A stretch of DNA of 64,000 nucleotides from Lachnospiraceae bacterium (GCA_017521605.1 JAFXCD010000009.1:1-64000), one strand, 5' to 3'; positions 8,683 to 18,114 are shown, numbered from the stretch's first letter. The notes: generated from the sequence alone by a model not told the origin. A program made the numbers and translations.

Positions 8683-9693
8683 CTATTTATATAGACACTC
8701 CCGTATTTTTCGCATCTCTTTCCACACATTATCCCCATAATTGCTCACCAGCACGGAGAGGATATTCTTGTCACCATTATATTCGGACAGAAAGCTCACG
8801 CCCGGGTCGCAGCCTTGAAAATATGCAAAATCAGTACCATCAGGATTATCAATAATCCACATGCCGTACCCATAGTATCCTTCCTCCGGATCACTGCCGT
8901 CACCACTTTGCTTTTGAAGCATGGCGGACACCAACTCTTTCGAAATCAGTTTTCCACTCAACAGATTCTGCCAGAAGCTAATGATGTCCTTTACAGTAAT
9001 AAAAGCTCCGCCGGCACCCGTTCCTTTCACTTCCACCGAGAAAATATTGGTGCGATAGTCTTCGGTTTCTGGACAGTAAATGTAACTATTGGCACATTTA
9101 CGGGGTAATCTGTCAAATTCATAATACCCCGTGGACTGCATGTCACACACATCAAAAATACTTTTCTTCAGATACTCATCAAAATACATTCCGGTTACCT
9201 TTTCGATGATCGTCGCCAGTAATACATAACCTGAATTATTATACTGAAACCTCTCGCCTTTAGGGTACATCATCGGCTGGGTAATAAACAGCGGAAGCAA
9301 ATCATTGTTATGCCTGATTTTGTAATTGGGATAATCTACCCATAACTCCTCATACTCATCCATCACACTTTCATCAAAATAATCCGGCACTCCCGATGTG
9401 TGGTTCAGCAGCTGCTCCACAGTCACCCCACTGTCAATGCTATGTAAGTCTATATCCAGAATCTCTCTCAAGGTAGTATCGAGCTTTATTTTCCCTTGAT
9501 CAATTAGCTGCAATATCCCCACCGCCACGAAAACTTTTCCGGCTGATGCACTTGCAAATCGGGTGTCTATAGAATTGGGCACCTCATTGGCCAGGTCCGC
9601 AAAACCAGTCACACTTTCACATATGACCTTGTCATCTTGTAGGATATAAACACTTCCTCTGAAATTACTGTCAATTATTTCTTTTATGTTCAT
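8683..9693 (-). CDS. serine hydrolase, class C beta-lactamase/DD-peptidase fold
   Basis: 336 residues with the SxxK nucleophile motif SASAGK (about 48-53) and a YNN motif near residue 150, as in class C beta-lactamases, DD-peptidases and esterase relatives. No signal peptide or membrane segment is seen, so the protein is probably cytoplasmic, which argues against classical beta-lactam resistance. A strong GGGGGG(T) ribosome site precedes the ATG. It could be an esterase or amidase on a small molecule. Confidence 0.85.
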   Translation of the reverse strand: MNIKEIIDSNFRGSVYILQDDKVICESVTGFADLANEVPNSIDTRFASASAGKVFVAVGILQLIDQGKIKLDTTLREILDIDLHSIDSGVTVEQLLNHTSGVPDYFDESVMDEYEELWVDYPNYKIRHNNDLLPLFITQPMMYPKGERFQYNNSGYVLLATIIEKVTGMYFDEYLKKSIFDVCDMQSTGYYEFDRLPRKCANSYIYCPETEDYRTNIFSVEVKGTGAGGAFITVKDIISFWQNLLSGKLISKELVSAMLQKQSGDGSDPEEGYYGYGMWIIDNPDGTDFAYFQGCDPGVSFLSEYNGDKNILSVLVSNYGDNVWKEMRKIRECLYK

Positions 9694-9726
9694 GGTACAC
9701 CCCCCTTCAAGCTATAACCATTTATC

Positions 9727-10254
9727 TTATGGTCTCATATTCACATAAATATTGCTCATTCCCTCACATTCATCATACATGTCCTGGTACATTTTAGTCT
9801 CAGTCACAACAAATCCTGCCTTTTCCAGCGTCCTGTATGATGCAATATTGTGAATAGATGCCGCGGCAACCAACTTGTCTATCTCATAGTTTGCATACAA
9901 ATAATCGACTAACGCAATTAAGGCTTCTGCCGCATATCCATGTCCCCGGTGCTTCGCACCAATAAAATATGTAACGCCGACTTTACTGAAATCATCATAA
10001 TACGAACTTCCAACAGAACCAAGTACCTCACGATTCTCCTTATTCTCAATCACAAATGCCATATATCCATGGAATGGATTGTTTTCCTGTTCCATCTTAA
10101 TTGCATCACTGATAAATTCACCCATCCATTTATGGCATTCGCTACAGTCCCCAAAGATTTCCGTCAGACTGCCATCTGAAGCCATCTCAACAAATATCGC
10201 TTCATCCGAAGGCTGAATACTTCTAATAATCAGTCTGTCAGTTTCCAGATACAT
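9727..10254 (-). CDS. GNAT acetyltransferase, RimJ/RimL type
   Basis: About 175 residues opening MYLETDRLIIRS, the classical N-terminus of RimJ/RimL-like GNATs that acetylate protein N-termini or small amines. Motif A is HRGHGYAAEA and the C-terminal TLEKAGF is motif B. A GTG three codons upstream is possible, but the ATG at 10,254 is 8 bases from AGAGGG. Substrate unknown. Confidence 0.87.
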   Translation of the reverse strand: MYLETDRLIIRSIQPSDEAIFVEMASDGSLTEIFGDCSECHKWMGEFISDAIKMEQENNPFHGYMAFVIENKENREVLGSVGSSYYDDFSKVGVTYFIGAKHRGHGYAAEALIALVDYLYANYEIDKLVAAASIHNIASYRTLEKAGFVVTETKMYQDMYDECEGMSNIYVNMRP

Positions 10255-10300
10255 AAATTTCACCCTCTCCTTAACTTATCCAATCGTTATTTTACCTACT

Positions 10301-11125
10301 CTAAGGCAAATTCCTATTTTCGTGATAGCATCTCCAAATATCAAACAAAACCTTACTTCTGCCCTCATATTCCGGGTAAAATTGCTTGGTCAGTTCGTCA
10401 TAAGCTCTGGCGGCAGCATATAGCTTACATGCTATCTCATCAAAGGTCTCATTCTCCGTCAAAAACGGATTCTCACTCATGTATTTACGATAGTTAAGCT
10501 CCTCCGAATGCCCATAACGATGATGATTCGTACCATACTCTATGTCACGTAAAATCATCTGCTGAACCAATGTCTCATTCGCATTTATGTTCGCCAGGTG
10601 TGCACTAATCAAATAATCCTTCCGATACAGTTTACCCAACGCTTGCACCATCACAAACCAAAACTCATCCACCTTTTTCATAGGCCAGTTGGGGTTACTA
10701 TATCTTTCTGGTTCTCTCAGCAATTTAACAGGCGTATACTTATCACCATATTGAAATTCAAAACCGAAATCGTATCGAATTCCATCCCTAAAAACAATGC
10801 GATACATTTGCGCATCAAGATTTTTACAGAAACCAAGGTACCTATCCGGTGTAATTCCCAGTCTGCCCGGATGCTCCATATAATCTCCGGGTGATACCTC
10901 GCTATCCGTTGGCAAATTCACGATGATACTGATGTCCGAATCACTATAGCAGTCATGATAGCTTTTGCTTACAGCTTCCTTTATGTTTGCTTCTTTATGC
11001 TCATCATCTTGAATCACAATATCTCGAAGTTTCACACCGCCTATCTCCGGGAGTGTAAACAGCTCATCAATATATGCCAGCAATTGTGACTCCACATAGT
11101 CTCTATTGATTTGAATTGTGCTCAT
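10301..11125 (-). CDS. nucleotidyltransferase, aminoglycoside adenylyltransferase-like
   Basis: About 274 residues. Near residue 55 the sequence reads YHDCYSDSDISIIV, matching the polymerase-beta-like nucleotidyltransferase motif in which two aspartates bind metal. The C-terminal half is helical with conserved tryptophans, as in AadE-type streptomycin adenylyltransferases, although overall similarity looks distant. The ATG at 11,125 is chosen because AAGGAGG lies 7 bases upstream; the frame extends 13 codons further without a good site. It might inactivate an aminoglycoside or modify another hydroxyl compound. Confidence 0.75.
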   Translation of the reverse strand: MSTIQINRDYVESQLLAYIDELFTLPEIGGVKLRDIVIQDDEHKEANIKEAVSKSYHDCYSDSDISIIVNLPTDSEVSPGDYMEHPGRLGITPDRYLGFCKNLDAQMYRIVFRDGIRYDFGFEFQYGDKYTPVKLLREPERYSNPNWPMKKVDEFWFVMVQALGKLYRKDYLISAHLANINANETLVQQMILRDIEYGTNHHRYGHSEELNYRKYMSENPFLTENETFDEIACKLYAAARAYDELTKQFYPEYEGRSKVLFDIWRCYHENRNLP

Positions 11126-11147
11126 CACCACGCCTCCTTCAGTACTC

Positions 11148-11738
11148 CTAAAAATCCTTATCAAACTCCCTTACCGCTTCTCTGTTAAGCTCGTCATTAT
11201 AAATATCGGACTCATAATACTTACCACCATATGCTGGAACCAAATAATCCGACTCCAGTTCCATCCCCATAAAGGAAGGATAGTTATACCCTTCTGAATC
11301 TGTGATTCCAAACAGAGAAGCTTCTTTAAATCCAAATTGAGGATAATACTCCGGCCGGCCAAAAAACAAAATCGCCCCATAGCCCAATTGCTTTGCTCTG
11401 TCAATCATACTTGTAATAAGCGCCTTTCCTATGCCTTTCCGTTGATATTCCGGTAAAACACTAATCGGGCCCATATTCAAAACAAACGTTGTGGAACCCG
11501 CTGTCCGCACTTCTGCTTTACTGCAAATAATATGACCGACAATAGTTCCCTCCACCACAGCAACTAAACTCAAAGCAAGGATACCATCTCTTTTCCGTAG
11601 TTCATGGACCATCCAATGTTCATAGGGACAACCAATCTGTCCACGCTCAATTCTTTCCTGATATGCAAATGCACATCTTGTCACTTCTTCCACCCGGCGG
11701 TAATCTCTTTCCTCTTCTATTCTGACTATAATGTTCAT
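11148..11738 (-). CDS. GNAT acetyltransferase, YhbS-like
   Basis: 196 residues with motif A YQRKGIGKALI and the GRPEYYPQFGF segment characteristic of YhbS-like GNATs. The C-terminal extension after FGF is also usual for this branch. GGAG precedes the ATG by 6 bases. It overlaps in reading with the end of the leader of the next gene but the coding regions do not overlap. Substrate unknown. Confidence 0.88.
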   Translation of the reverse strand: MNIIVRIEEERDYRRVEEVTRCAFAYQERIERGQIGCPYEHWMVHELRKRDGILALSLVAVVEGTIVGHIICSKAEVRTAGSTTFVLNMGPISVLPEYQRKGIGKALITSMIDRAKQLGYGAILFFGRPEYYPQFGFKEASLFGITDSEGYNYPSFMGMELESDYLVPAYGGKYYESDIYNDELNREAVREFDKDF

Positions 11739-11766
11739 CCTTTTCTCCTTTGCTTTCAGGATTTAT

Positions 11767-12228
11767 TTATAGAGCCTCCTGCTCAATCGGATAACTGATT
11801 TCATCTCCCCAGCTTAATACAAGTTCAAAATAATTATCTACATTCAATAAGCCGTATGACCATAAAAAGGCCCTATCTTTTTCACTAATTTCATCCAGTT
11901 TCTTCCAACTCACATTTTTAATGGATTGTTCCTGTCCTTCGGCAACTTCCGGATCCCTTCCCACGATTTCCTTCTGTTCCTCGGAAACATCTACCAGAAA
12001 TACATATTCCACGCTTCCGTCCTTGCAATGCAATGTGTTCAGTGGTCTGTTTATCACACCTACCAGTCCACATTCTTCCTGCAACTCTCTTAATGCTGCT
12101 TCTTCCGGTGTTTCACCTACCTCGATACCACCGCCCGGAAGCTCCCAAATATATCTTCCTCGTCGAAAGGTTTGCACCATCAAAATCTTTTCATCCCGTA
12201 CTACTAAAGCCATACTTCTATTACGCAT
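11767..12228 (-). CDS. Nudix hydrolase
   Basis: 153 residues with a complete Nudix box, beginning GGGIEVGETPEEAA and ending RELQEECGL (about residues 32-54), so metal-binding glutamates are intact. Nudix enzymes split nucleoside diphosphates linked to another group (oxidised nucleotides, ADP-ribose, sugar nucleotides). GGGAGG lies upstream of the ATG. No feature shows which substrate is used. Confidence 0.9.
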   Translation of the reverse strand: MRNRSMALVVRDEKILMVQTFRRGRYIWELPGGGIEVGETPEEAALRELQEECGLVGVINRPLNTLHCKDGSVEYVFLVDVSEEQKEIVGRDPEVAEGQEQSIKNVSWKKLDEISEKDRAFLWSYGLLNVDNYFELVLSWGDEISYPIEQEAL

Positions 12229-12249
12229 TTATGTACCTCCCTAAATTCG

Positions 12250-12729
12250 TTACTCCACATAACTTTCCATGTATCTTCTATAAGTCTTAAAGCCTACACT
12301 TTCATAAAATGCCAATGCACCTTCATTGAATTCCCACATATTAAGTTCTATTCTTTCAAAGCCGCGTTTTTTTGCATCTTCTTTGGCAAACTTGATTAAA
12401 GCAGTGGCAATTCCTTTTCGCCTGTGGTTTTCATCCACTCCAAACTCCTCAATATGATAAAACCTTCGTGCCTTCGCAAAAGAAGTTTCCGGTCTCAAAA
12501 TATACTGAACCACCGCAAATCCAACGATTTCATCATCTATATCGGCAACAATAACCCCACTGCTATCCTCGTCAAATCTTGTATATATATTAGGCTCTAT
12601 AAGCAACCAGCCATCTGCTCTAAATATATCCGGGCGACCATAGACGTGAACCTCATTGACTTGCTCGCGGACTTTATTGACAGCCTCCAAATCTTCTCTT
12701 TCGGCATATCTTATAACTAAGTTTTCCAT
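12250..12729 (-). CDS. GNAT acetyltransferase
   Basis: 159 residues, single GNAT domain. Motif A is HRRKGIATALI and motif B is AFYESVGF. The central HIEEFGVDE strand precedes motif A, as in diamine and protein acetyltransferase relatives. AGGAG precedes the ATG by 8 bases. The gap to the upstream GNAT is 18 bases. Confidence 0.88.
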   Translation of the reverse strand: MENLVIRYAEREDLEAVNKVREQVNEVHVYGRPDIFRADGWLLIEPNIYTRFDEDSSGVIVADIDDEIVGFAVVQYILRPETSFAKARRFYHIEEFGVDENHRRKGIATALIKFAKEDAKKRGFERIELNMWEFNEGALAFYESVGFKTYRRYMESYVE

Positions 12730-12747
12730 ATTGTATCTCCTGTTTTA

Positions 12748-13260
12748 CTAATTTATCTTACAAACCATCTGAAGGTCATCGGGCTCATCCTCTGCAATTG
12801 CCATGATGGGATTGTTGGTAACCTCTGCCCCCATTGCCTTATAGAAATGGATGGTCTCCTCCGACGGGCAAGCGGAAATATACAACTCCTTTGCACCGAT
12901 TAAGCGTGCTTCCTCCACCGCTTTTCTCCATAACCGGCGACCAATTCCCTGACCACGAAAATCCATGTCTACCTGAATTAAATCTAAAATCATCCGCTCC
13001 GATACCAATTCCTTCACAAGACTCATAAAGCCAATTATTCTAGCTTCCTCAATGGCAAGGTAGGAAATATACTTACTATCCATAAGGTCCTGAGCAACTT
13101 CCCTTTTTTTATCGATACTCCAATCCATCACACCCGGCTGTTCTTCCAGCACGTATGTATCACCTTTTTTAACATATATTCTTGTGATTTTCTGCTGACG
13201 GTTAAAATTATCCAGACTGATTTCAGGGAAAATGTCCCTAATTACTTTAACAATTTTCAT
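12748..13260 (-). CDS. GNAT acetyltransferase
   Basis: 170 residues with motif A FRGQGIGRRLW and a C-terminal HFYKAMGAEV motif B. The N-terminal 40 residues have no match I recognise. A weaker ribosome site (AGG) precedes the ATG, which is 13 bases after the stop codon of the upstream two-domain GNAT. Substrate unknown. Confidence 0.86.
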   Translation of the reverse strand: MKIVKVIRDIFPEISLDNFNRQQKITRIYVKKGDTYVLEEQPGVMDWSIDKKREVAQDLMDSKYISYLAIEEARIIGFMSLVKELVSERMILDLIQVDMDFRGQGIGRRLWRKAVEEARLIGAKELYISACPSEETIHFYKAMGAEVTNNPIMAIAEDEPDDLQMVCKIN

Positions 13261-13273
13261 ATAAACCTCAAAA

Positions 13274-14206
13274 CTACTTACTACTTATTCTTCGAATCAT
13301 CTCATATTTATAGGTGGCAAAATATCGATTCCAAAAATATCTGGCATTGGGATTCGCTGTCCCATGCTCAACCCATACATATTGATAATTATCCCGGAAT
13401 AATTCCTGCTTAGCATAGTTTAACAAAGTCTGTGCTACATTCCTGCCTCTATACTGTGGTAATACATACACTTCCCCCACATTTACAGCTTGCTTCTCTG
13501 AAAATAACAGAGGAATATTATCTGCATTTGCTTCAATCAATCCAATGATTTCATCCTTTTCTTCTGCCACAAATACTCTGGTTCCCGAATCTGTAAAAAA
13601 CTCCCTATATACCTCTTCGGTAAACTCTTCACCCAAATAGAAAATCGGACTCTTTTGCAGATGCTGAATTAATTGCTCCAATAAACACCAAATTTCTTTC
13701 CATCTGCTTATGATTTCCTCTTTCTTTAGCTCTCGTATACCTTCTGAATTGAGATTTGTATCACCCAGCATACAGATACCTGTTTCCGCCTGTATTCCAA
13801 ACTCCATATAGGAAAACAATCTTTGTATCTCCATATCATGTGCATACAAATGAACCGAAAAATTCACTGTTCTATCAATTACCACATCACTTGCTAACGC
13901 TTGAAATAAGTAGCAAATTGCCTTTTCTCTATTCTGACCAACCGAACCATATCCCCACTCTGGAACAGAACAATATATCTCCCCATTATCTTCCCACACA
14001 TTATAGAGTACGAAAGCTGTGCACTTGGCCTCTTCCAGATATACAAGGCCCTTTATGCCTTCCTTACTCTCATTCATAAATCCTATAAATTCTTCAAATG
14101 TTTTTATAGGCATATTATGAAAAAAGTTTAATTCCTTCTTGTAGCCTTCATAAGAAATTTGACAAATATCTGACCAATATAATTGTATGTTATTATTAAT
14201 CTCCAT
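13274..14206 (-). CDS. two-domain GNAT acetyltransferase
   Basis: 310 residues, twice the usual length. The C-terminal half is a clear GNAT domain (VYVLPQYRGRNVAQTLL), where the usual glycine of motif A is asparagine. The N-terminal half has FVLYNVWEDN and a VHLYAHDMEIQRLFSYMEFG stretch that looks like a second, degenerate GNAT domain. Tandem GNATs such as mycothiol synthase share this design. AGGGGAG precedes the ATG. Confidence 0.8.
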   Translation of the reverse strand: MEINNNIQLYWSDICQISYEGYKKELNFFHNMPIKTFEEFIGFMNESKEGIKGLVYLEEAKCTAFVLYNVWEDNGEIYCSVPEWGYGSVGQNREKAICYLFQALASDVVIDRTVNFSVHLYAHDMEIQRLFSYMEFGIQAETGICMLGDTNLNSEGIRELKKEEIISRWKEIWCLLEQLIQHLQKSPIFYLGEEFTEEVYREFFTDSGTRVFVAEEKDEIIGLIEANADNIPLLFSEKQAVNVGEVYVLPQYRGRNVAQTLLNYAKQELFRDNYQYVWVEHGTANPNARYFWNRYFATYKYEMIRRISSK

Positions 14207-14216
14207 CTCTTCTCCC

Positions 14217-14663
14217 CTACAACCGCTTCAAACAGGAATGCTTTTCATCTATGGCGAAGCCGTTGTTTCTGTAAAAGTTTAAGGTGCTTTCCTTATTGGA
14301 GCCTGTCTCCAGAAATACCTTATAGCATCTGCGCTCTTTTGCGATTTCTGAAGCTTTTTCCAGCAAGGCGGAGGCCAAGCCTCTATTGCGATAATCTGCG
14401 TGAGTTACCACATTTTCAATCACGGCAAAGGGTCTCACATTATGGGTTAGACCTTCAATGATAGCCATCTGCACGGAAGAGACCACTTTCCCGTCTTCCT
14501 CAGCCACCAGCAGATGCATATTTTCATCTTTCTCAAACTTCTCCAGCAGACTCTGCCACATACTCATGTCCTGTTCTTCCTTGGGCGGAAAATGTGTCAA
14601 ATACTCAAAGTAGAGCGTCTTAAGCTCGTTTGCATCCGTACCTTTAGCTTTTCTGATAATCAT
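14217..14663 (-). CDS. GNAT acetyltransferase
   Basis: 148 residues, compact GNAT with the strand VIENVVTHADYRNRGLASALL covering motif A and NFYRNNGF as motif B. The aromatic-poor N-terminus is typical of aminoglycoside- or amino-acid-type GNATs, but no acceptor can be named. AAGGAGG precedes the ATG by 7 bases. Confidence 0.89.
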   Translation of the reverse strand: MIIRKAKGTDANELKTLYFEYLTHFPPKEEQDMSMWQSLLEKFEKDENMHLLVAEEDGKVVSSVQMAIIEGLTHNVRPFAVIENVVTHADYRNRGLASALLEKASEIAKERRCYKVFLETGSNKESTLNFYRNNGFAIDEKHSCLKRL

Positions 14664-14675
14664 AATGTACCCTCC

Positions 14676-15098
14676 TTAGTCATTATCTATCACATGCTCT
14701 TTCAGAACCTCATCGTACTCCGGATATTGCTTCGAAAGCGCAACGGGTTTGCTTTCCGCGTTCAAAAAACAATGGTGGCTCTTGCCTACAAATACTACTT
14801 GCTCCGTTTTTGTGTTAATCATTGTGTATGCCACTGATAGCTTGACCCGCTTATATTCCACAATCTGAACCTGAATACGCAGTTCATCGCCAAAGGTAGT
14901 GGGACGCTTGTATTCGCACTCTATCCCTATAACCGGAGAGATGATTCCGTCCTTCTCCATTTTATCATAGCTGCAACCGATTTGCTCCAAGAAATCAATG
15001 CGCGCCTCCTCCATAAAACGAACATAATTGGAGTGGTGGGTGATGCCCATTTTATCTGTTTCGTAATAGTTAATTTTTCTTAAATAATCATGTGTCAT
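14676..15098 (-). CDS. acyl-CoA thioesterase, 4HBT (YbgC/FadM) family
   Basis: 140 residues with the hot-dog fold signature YETDKMGITHHSNYVRFMEEAR, including the catalytic aspartate and the following histidine and asparagine. The family hydrolyses acyl-CoA or acyl-ACP thioesters in the cytoplasm. It lies in line with GNAT genes, which use or regenerate CoA, but a metabolic link is only inferred. Confidence 0.9.
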   Translation of the reverse strand: MTHDYLRKINYYETDKMGITHHSNYVRFMEEARIDFLEQIGCSYDKMEKDGIISPVIGIECEYKRPTTFGDELRIQVQIVEYKRVKLSVAYTMINTKTEQVVFVGKSHHCFLNAESKPVALSKQYPEYDEVLKEHVIDND

Positions 15099-15122
15099 AT
15101 CTTAAACCTCTTAAATGTATCT

Positions 15123-15632
15123 CTATATCCCAATCTCAGTATAAATCCGCTCAATAAACGGCGACTTATGTTCAATATATTTCGCCATATCCAAGGGATA
15201 CAAGCTTGCGCCCTCTTCCTTGATACGACTATACTCACGCACTGCTTCAGGATGTGAACACAGATAATCCCTAAATGTAATATGTCTTTTCAACTCCGCA
15301 GAATCTTGTGGACAGACATATAAGTGATGCTTCTGCAAGTGTTCCTTCCCCTCATACTTAAACGCTTCCCGTCCGGCGATACCGAGATTTCCCTCGTGTC
15401 GATAACCGATTCTCTTTAGTGCTGTGATCACATCATCCAGCATTTCCTCTTTGATTACCACATCAATGTCGATGATAGGCTTAGCGGAAAGCCCTTCTAC
15501 CGAAGTACTGCCGACATGCTCTATCTCCAAAGCTAATTCTCCCAGCGCATCCTGAATCTCAGCCTTAATATCTATAAAATTATCTTTCCATGCCTTATTG
15601 TATGACTGAACTACCACCTGTTTAGTGCTCAT
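15123..15632 (-). CDS. GrpB/UPF0157 family nucleotidyltransferase-like protein
   Basis: 169 residues. The block HVGSTSVEGLSAKPIIDIDV is the hallmark of the GrpB family (UPF0157), a nucleotidyltransferase-fold group of unknown activity that is sometimes fused to CoaE. The C-terminal RDYLCSHPEAVREYSRIKEE is also conserved. A GTGGGGG site precedes the ATG. Reaction unknown; it may nucleotidylate a small molecule. Confidence 0.88.
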   Translation of the reverse strand: MSTKQVVVQSYNKAWKDNFIDIKAEIQDALGELALEIEHVGSTSVEGLSAKPIIDIDVVIKEEMLDDVITALKRIGYRHEGNLGIAGREAFKYEGKEHLQKHHLYVCPQDSAELKRHITFRDYLCSHPEAVREYSRIKEEGASLYPLDMAKYIEHKSPFIERIYTEIGI

Positions 15633-15657
15633 TTATGTTTATCCCCCACTTCCTAAT

Positions 15658-16116
15658 CTATCGCACCTTCTCCGACTTCACAATCTCAAACCCGCACTTT
15701 TCATATAGCATAATGGCCTTTTGATTCCAAGCTGCCACATGTAGCGTAATCGGTTCGTTGTTTCTTTCCCGGATATGCCAAATCGCCCAAAGCAAAAGCA
15801 GCTTTCCGTAGCCCTGCCGCTGAAACTTCTGATTTACAATCAAATCATCTATTTCATTGCCATAGCAAGCCACGGAACCGATTATCACTTCTTTATCCAC
15901 TAATAAATAGATATCTTCCACTTTATCCACAATTTGCTCGTAATCACACAGGAAATGGTGCGGTTCGATATCCAATGCCTTCCGCATGTCATAGAAACAT
16001 TCGTTGTAGATTCGCATATATTCCTCAAAATATGGCTTTTGGGAAGGGATGCACAATATGTCGGGTGCATCAGATATGGATTTATTCAGTTTCATTTCAT
16101 AAGCAATGATTTCCAT
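15658..16116 (-). CDS. GNAT acetyltransferase
   Basis: 152 residues with a conserved DDLIVNQKFQRQGYGKLLL motif A and MLYEKCGF motif B. AAGGAG lies 5 bases before the ATG. It follows the unassigned gene at 16,127 by 10 bases, so the two are probably co-translated. Substrate unknown. Confidence 0.87.
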   Translation of the reverse strand: MEIIAYEMKLNKSISDAPDILCIPSQKPYFEEYMRIYNECFYDMRKALDIEPHHFLCDYEQIVDKVEDIYLLVDKEVIIGSVACYGNEIDDLIVNQKFQRQGYGKLLLLWAIWHIRERNNEPITLHVAAWNQKAIMLYEKCGFEIVKSEKVR

Positions 16117-16126
16117 TCTTACTCCT

Positions 16127-16732
16127 TTACATCCACAAGCTCAATTCTTCTCTGCTACATTTTCCCACGATTACCTCTACCTTGTCAAAGTACTTGGGAA
16201 CCAGTGCATACGCTGTCATCCTTAAATGTCCTTCCACAATGACAAAGCTTTCATAGTCCGATGTGACAAAAAATAGCTTGGGAAAAGTACCGCTCTCTTT
16301 AATATACTCCGCAGCACGCAAAAACCTATCATTACTTACATCAAAAATGCGTATCCCTTTTCTTATGGTCTCTGCTGCTGCCAAGGGCTTACCGGTTCCT
16401 ACAGACAATTCGTTCCAATAGCTGTAATCGATATACCGGATTTTCTCAAAGTCTGATGCCGAAAAAACACATAAGTTCCACTCTGTAAATCGGGTGGGGA
16501 AATGTTCAAACAGCTCTCTGCCCTCACCATATCCACGGAATGCGCCCAACAGCTTCTTTCTTTGGACATTCTGGAGCTCACTTAGTAAATCTGCCTTGGT
16601 AATCAACTCTTCGTCAAGCCTAAGCTTCTCCATAGCCTCCTTTAGCTTTTGGGAGAATCTCTCAGAGATGCTTTCCGCTTTTAAGAATTCTAAAATCATT
16701 TCATTTTCAGAGCTTTCGCGTAGTATCTTCAT
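16127..16732 (-). CDS. hypothetical protein with ParB-like motif
   Basis: About 201 residues. Near the C-terminus IVEGHLRMTAYAL resembles the G(E/H)HR(L/M) core of ParB/sulfiredoxin-like domains, but the rest does not match ParB partition proteins. The ATG at 16,732 is chosen because it directly follows the stop codon of the upstream methyltransferase gene (TAAGGATG); an earlier in-frame codon lies inside that gene. Function unknown. Confidence 0.6.
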   Translation of the reverse strand: MKILRESSENEMILEFLKAESISERFSQKLKEAMEKLRLDEELITKADLLSELQNVQRKKLLGAFRGYGEGRELFEHFPTRFTEWNLCVFSASDFEKIRYIDYSYWNELSVGTGKPLAAAETIRKGIRIFDVSNDRFLRAAEYIKESGTFPKLFFVTSDYESFVIVEGHLRMTAYALVPKYFDKVEVIVGKCSREELSLWM

Positions 16733-16734
16733 CC

Positions 16735-17490
16735 TTATTTCCTCAACTCCCAATACAAATACAGGGGGATTTTCTTGAGCCACGCCATGGCTACGGATAT
16801 CTCTGCCTGCTCGTCAGTAGCTCGGGGCTCGTTCAGATCCACAATGGTGAGTCCTACCTTGATAAAGGTCTTCACATAATCCTCCATGGTTCTGTGTCTC
16901 CAAATCACAGGCGTTTTTCCTTGCCAGAGAGGAGCCTCCCACTCCTTAGGTTCAAAATAGTTCATGACGACCACCTGTCGGTCGATGCCCACACCCTGAC
17001 GCCCTATGCCGATATCGTGATTGCCATCAAAGCAGGGGTGTAACACACTTGCAAACAACCGTCCGCCAGGCTTAAGCACCCGTACAACCTCACGCTAGGT
17101 TCCCTCGAAATCCTCGCAATCCATAAGCATCATGGAACAAATCACCACATCAAACTGCTCGGATTCTATGTCAAACAAATCATTGCTGTTTCTCACAAAA
17201 TGCTCTAACGAAAGATTCTCTTTCTTAGCCAGAGAAGCCGCGTATTCAATGGCTTTCGCGGAACAATCCACTGCAACCAGTCTGGCACCTTTCTTTGCCA
17301 ATTCTCTGGAATAGCCGCCTTCTCCGCATCCCAAATCCAGTATTTTCTTACCTTCCACATCACCCATAAACTTCAACATATTAGGCATAATAAAATGGAT
17401 TCTGGACTCTCCTGTCTGTGCCAATTCAAACCATTCATCTCCCATGGCACTCCACGCAAGGGTGGAGCTGTCGTGCTTCATTTCTTTCAT
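16735..17490 (-). pseudogene. SAM-dependent methyltransferase with in-frame amber codon
   Basis: The frame opens at 17,490 behind AGGAGGG and encodes a good methyltransferase N-terminus (ILDLGCGEGGYS motif I, VAVDCS strand 2). It then meets a single TAG at 17,095-17,097 and continues without a frameshift into REVVRVLKPGGRL and the C-terminal half. The parts join exactly as in intact family members of about 250 residues, so one nonsense mutation is the simplest reading. Readthrough or UAG recoding is possible in principle, but nothing here proves it. Confidence 0.82.
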
Positions 17491-17505
17491 GATACACCCT
17501 CCTGA

Positions 17506-18096
17506 TTACTCATACCTTCCGCCATGCTTGTGCAAAAAGTACCCAAAGTTAAAGCGGACCTCCTGGCGCTCCACATCAATATTGGTGTAACAACAAGAGT
17601 CAAATCCTATCAGCTCAAAGCCCTGGCTTAAGTAAAAAGCAATGGCGCGCACATTACAGGATTGGGTTTCTAAGATAATGGCTCTTCTGCCCTGTAGCTT
17701 GGCCTGCTCTTTTGCCACATTCATCAAGCGTGTTCCTATACCCTGCCTATGAAGCTCATCAGCCACCCAAAGCTCTGTCACCATGAGACGATTGCTCCAC
17801 TCCTCGGGGCAAATCTCAATGCATGCCAGCAACTCTTTTTTGCCATCTTTTTCGGAAACGATTCCAAAGGCCTCCGCCTTTTCCCAATGGTCCTGATATA
17901 AACTATCGGGGAAATCGTACTCCTGTGGCGTATGAGTTACCGGTGTTTCAAATCTCTTTTTCACCATCTGTACCTGAAATCCGTCGCTTCCGGTAGTTGT
18001 CTCTAAATCATAATATTCTTCAGTGGTGTATTTCATCAAAATGGGGACCCCTTTCCACTCCTCTTTGGGTAAGGGGATAATTTCGTATTCCATCAT
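17506..18096 (-). CDS. GNAT acetyltransferase
   Basis: 196 residues with motif A LHRQGIGTRLM and motif B FYLSQGFELIGFDS, a pattern seen in streptothricin-type and related acetyltransferases. The N-terminal IIPLPKEEWKG is repeated as a 50-base relic near 26,304-26,356, so a paralogue once lay elsewhere in the island. ACGGAGG precedes the start codon. Confidence 0.87.
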   Translation of the reverse strand: MMEYEIIPLPKEEWKGVPILMKYTTEEYYDLETTTGSDGFQVQMVKKRFETPVTHTPQEYDFPDSLYQDHWEKAEAFGIVSEKDGKKELLACIEICPEEWSNRLMVTELWVADELHRQGIGTRLMNVAKEQAKLQGRRAIILETQSCNVRAIAFYLSQGFELIGFDSCCYTNIDVERQEVRFNFGYFLHKHGGRYE

Positions 18097-18114
18097 GTAC
18101 CTCCGTAAATTTAT

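Noticed and set aside
16735..17490. Pyrrolysine-decoded methyltransferase
   Set aside because: The protein is not a methylamine methyltransferase and no pyl genes lie in the window; a nonsense mutation is simpler.
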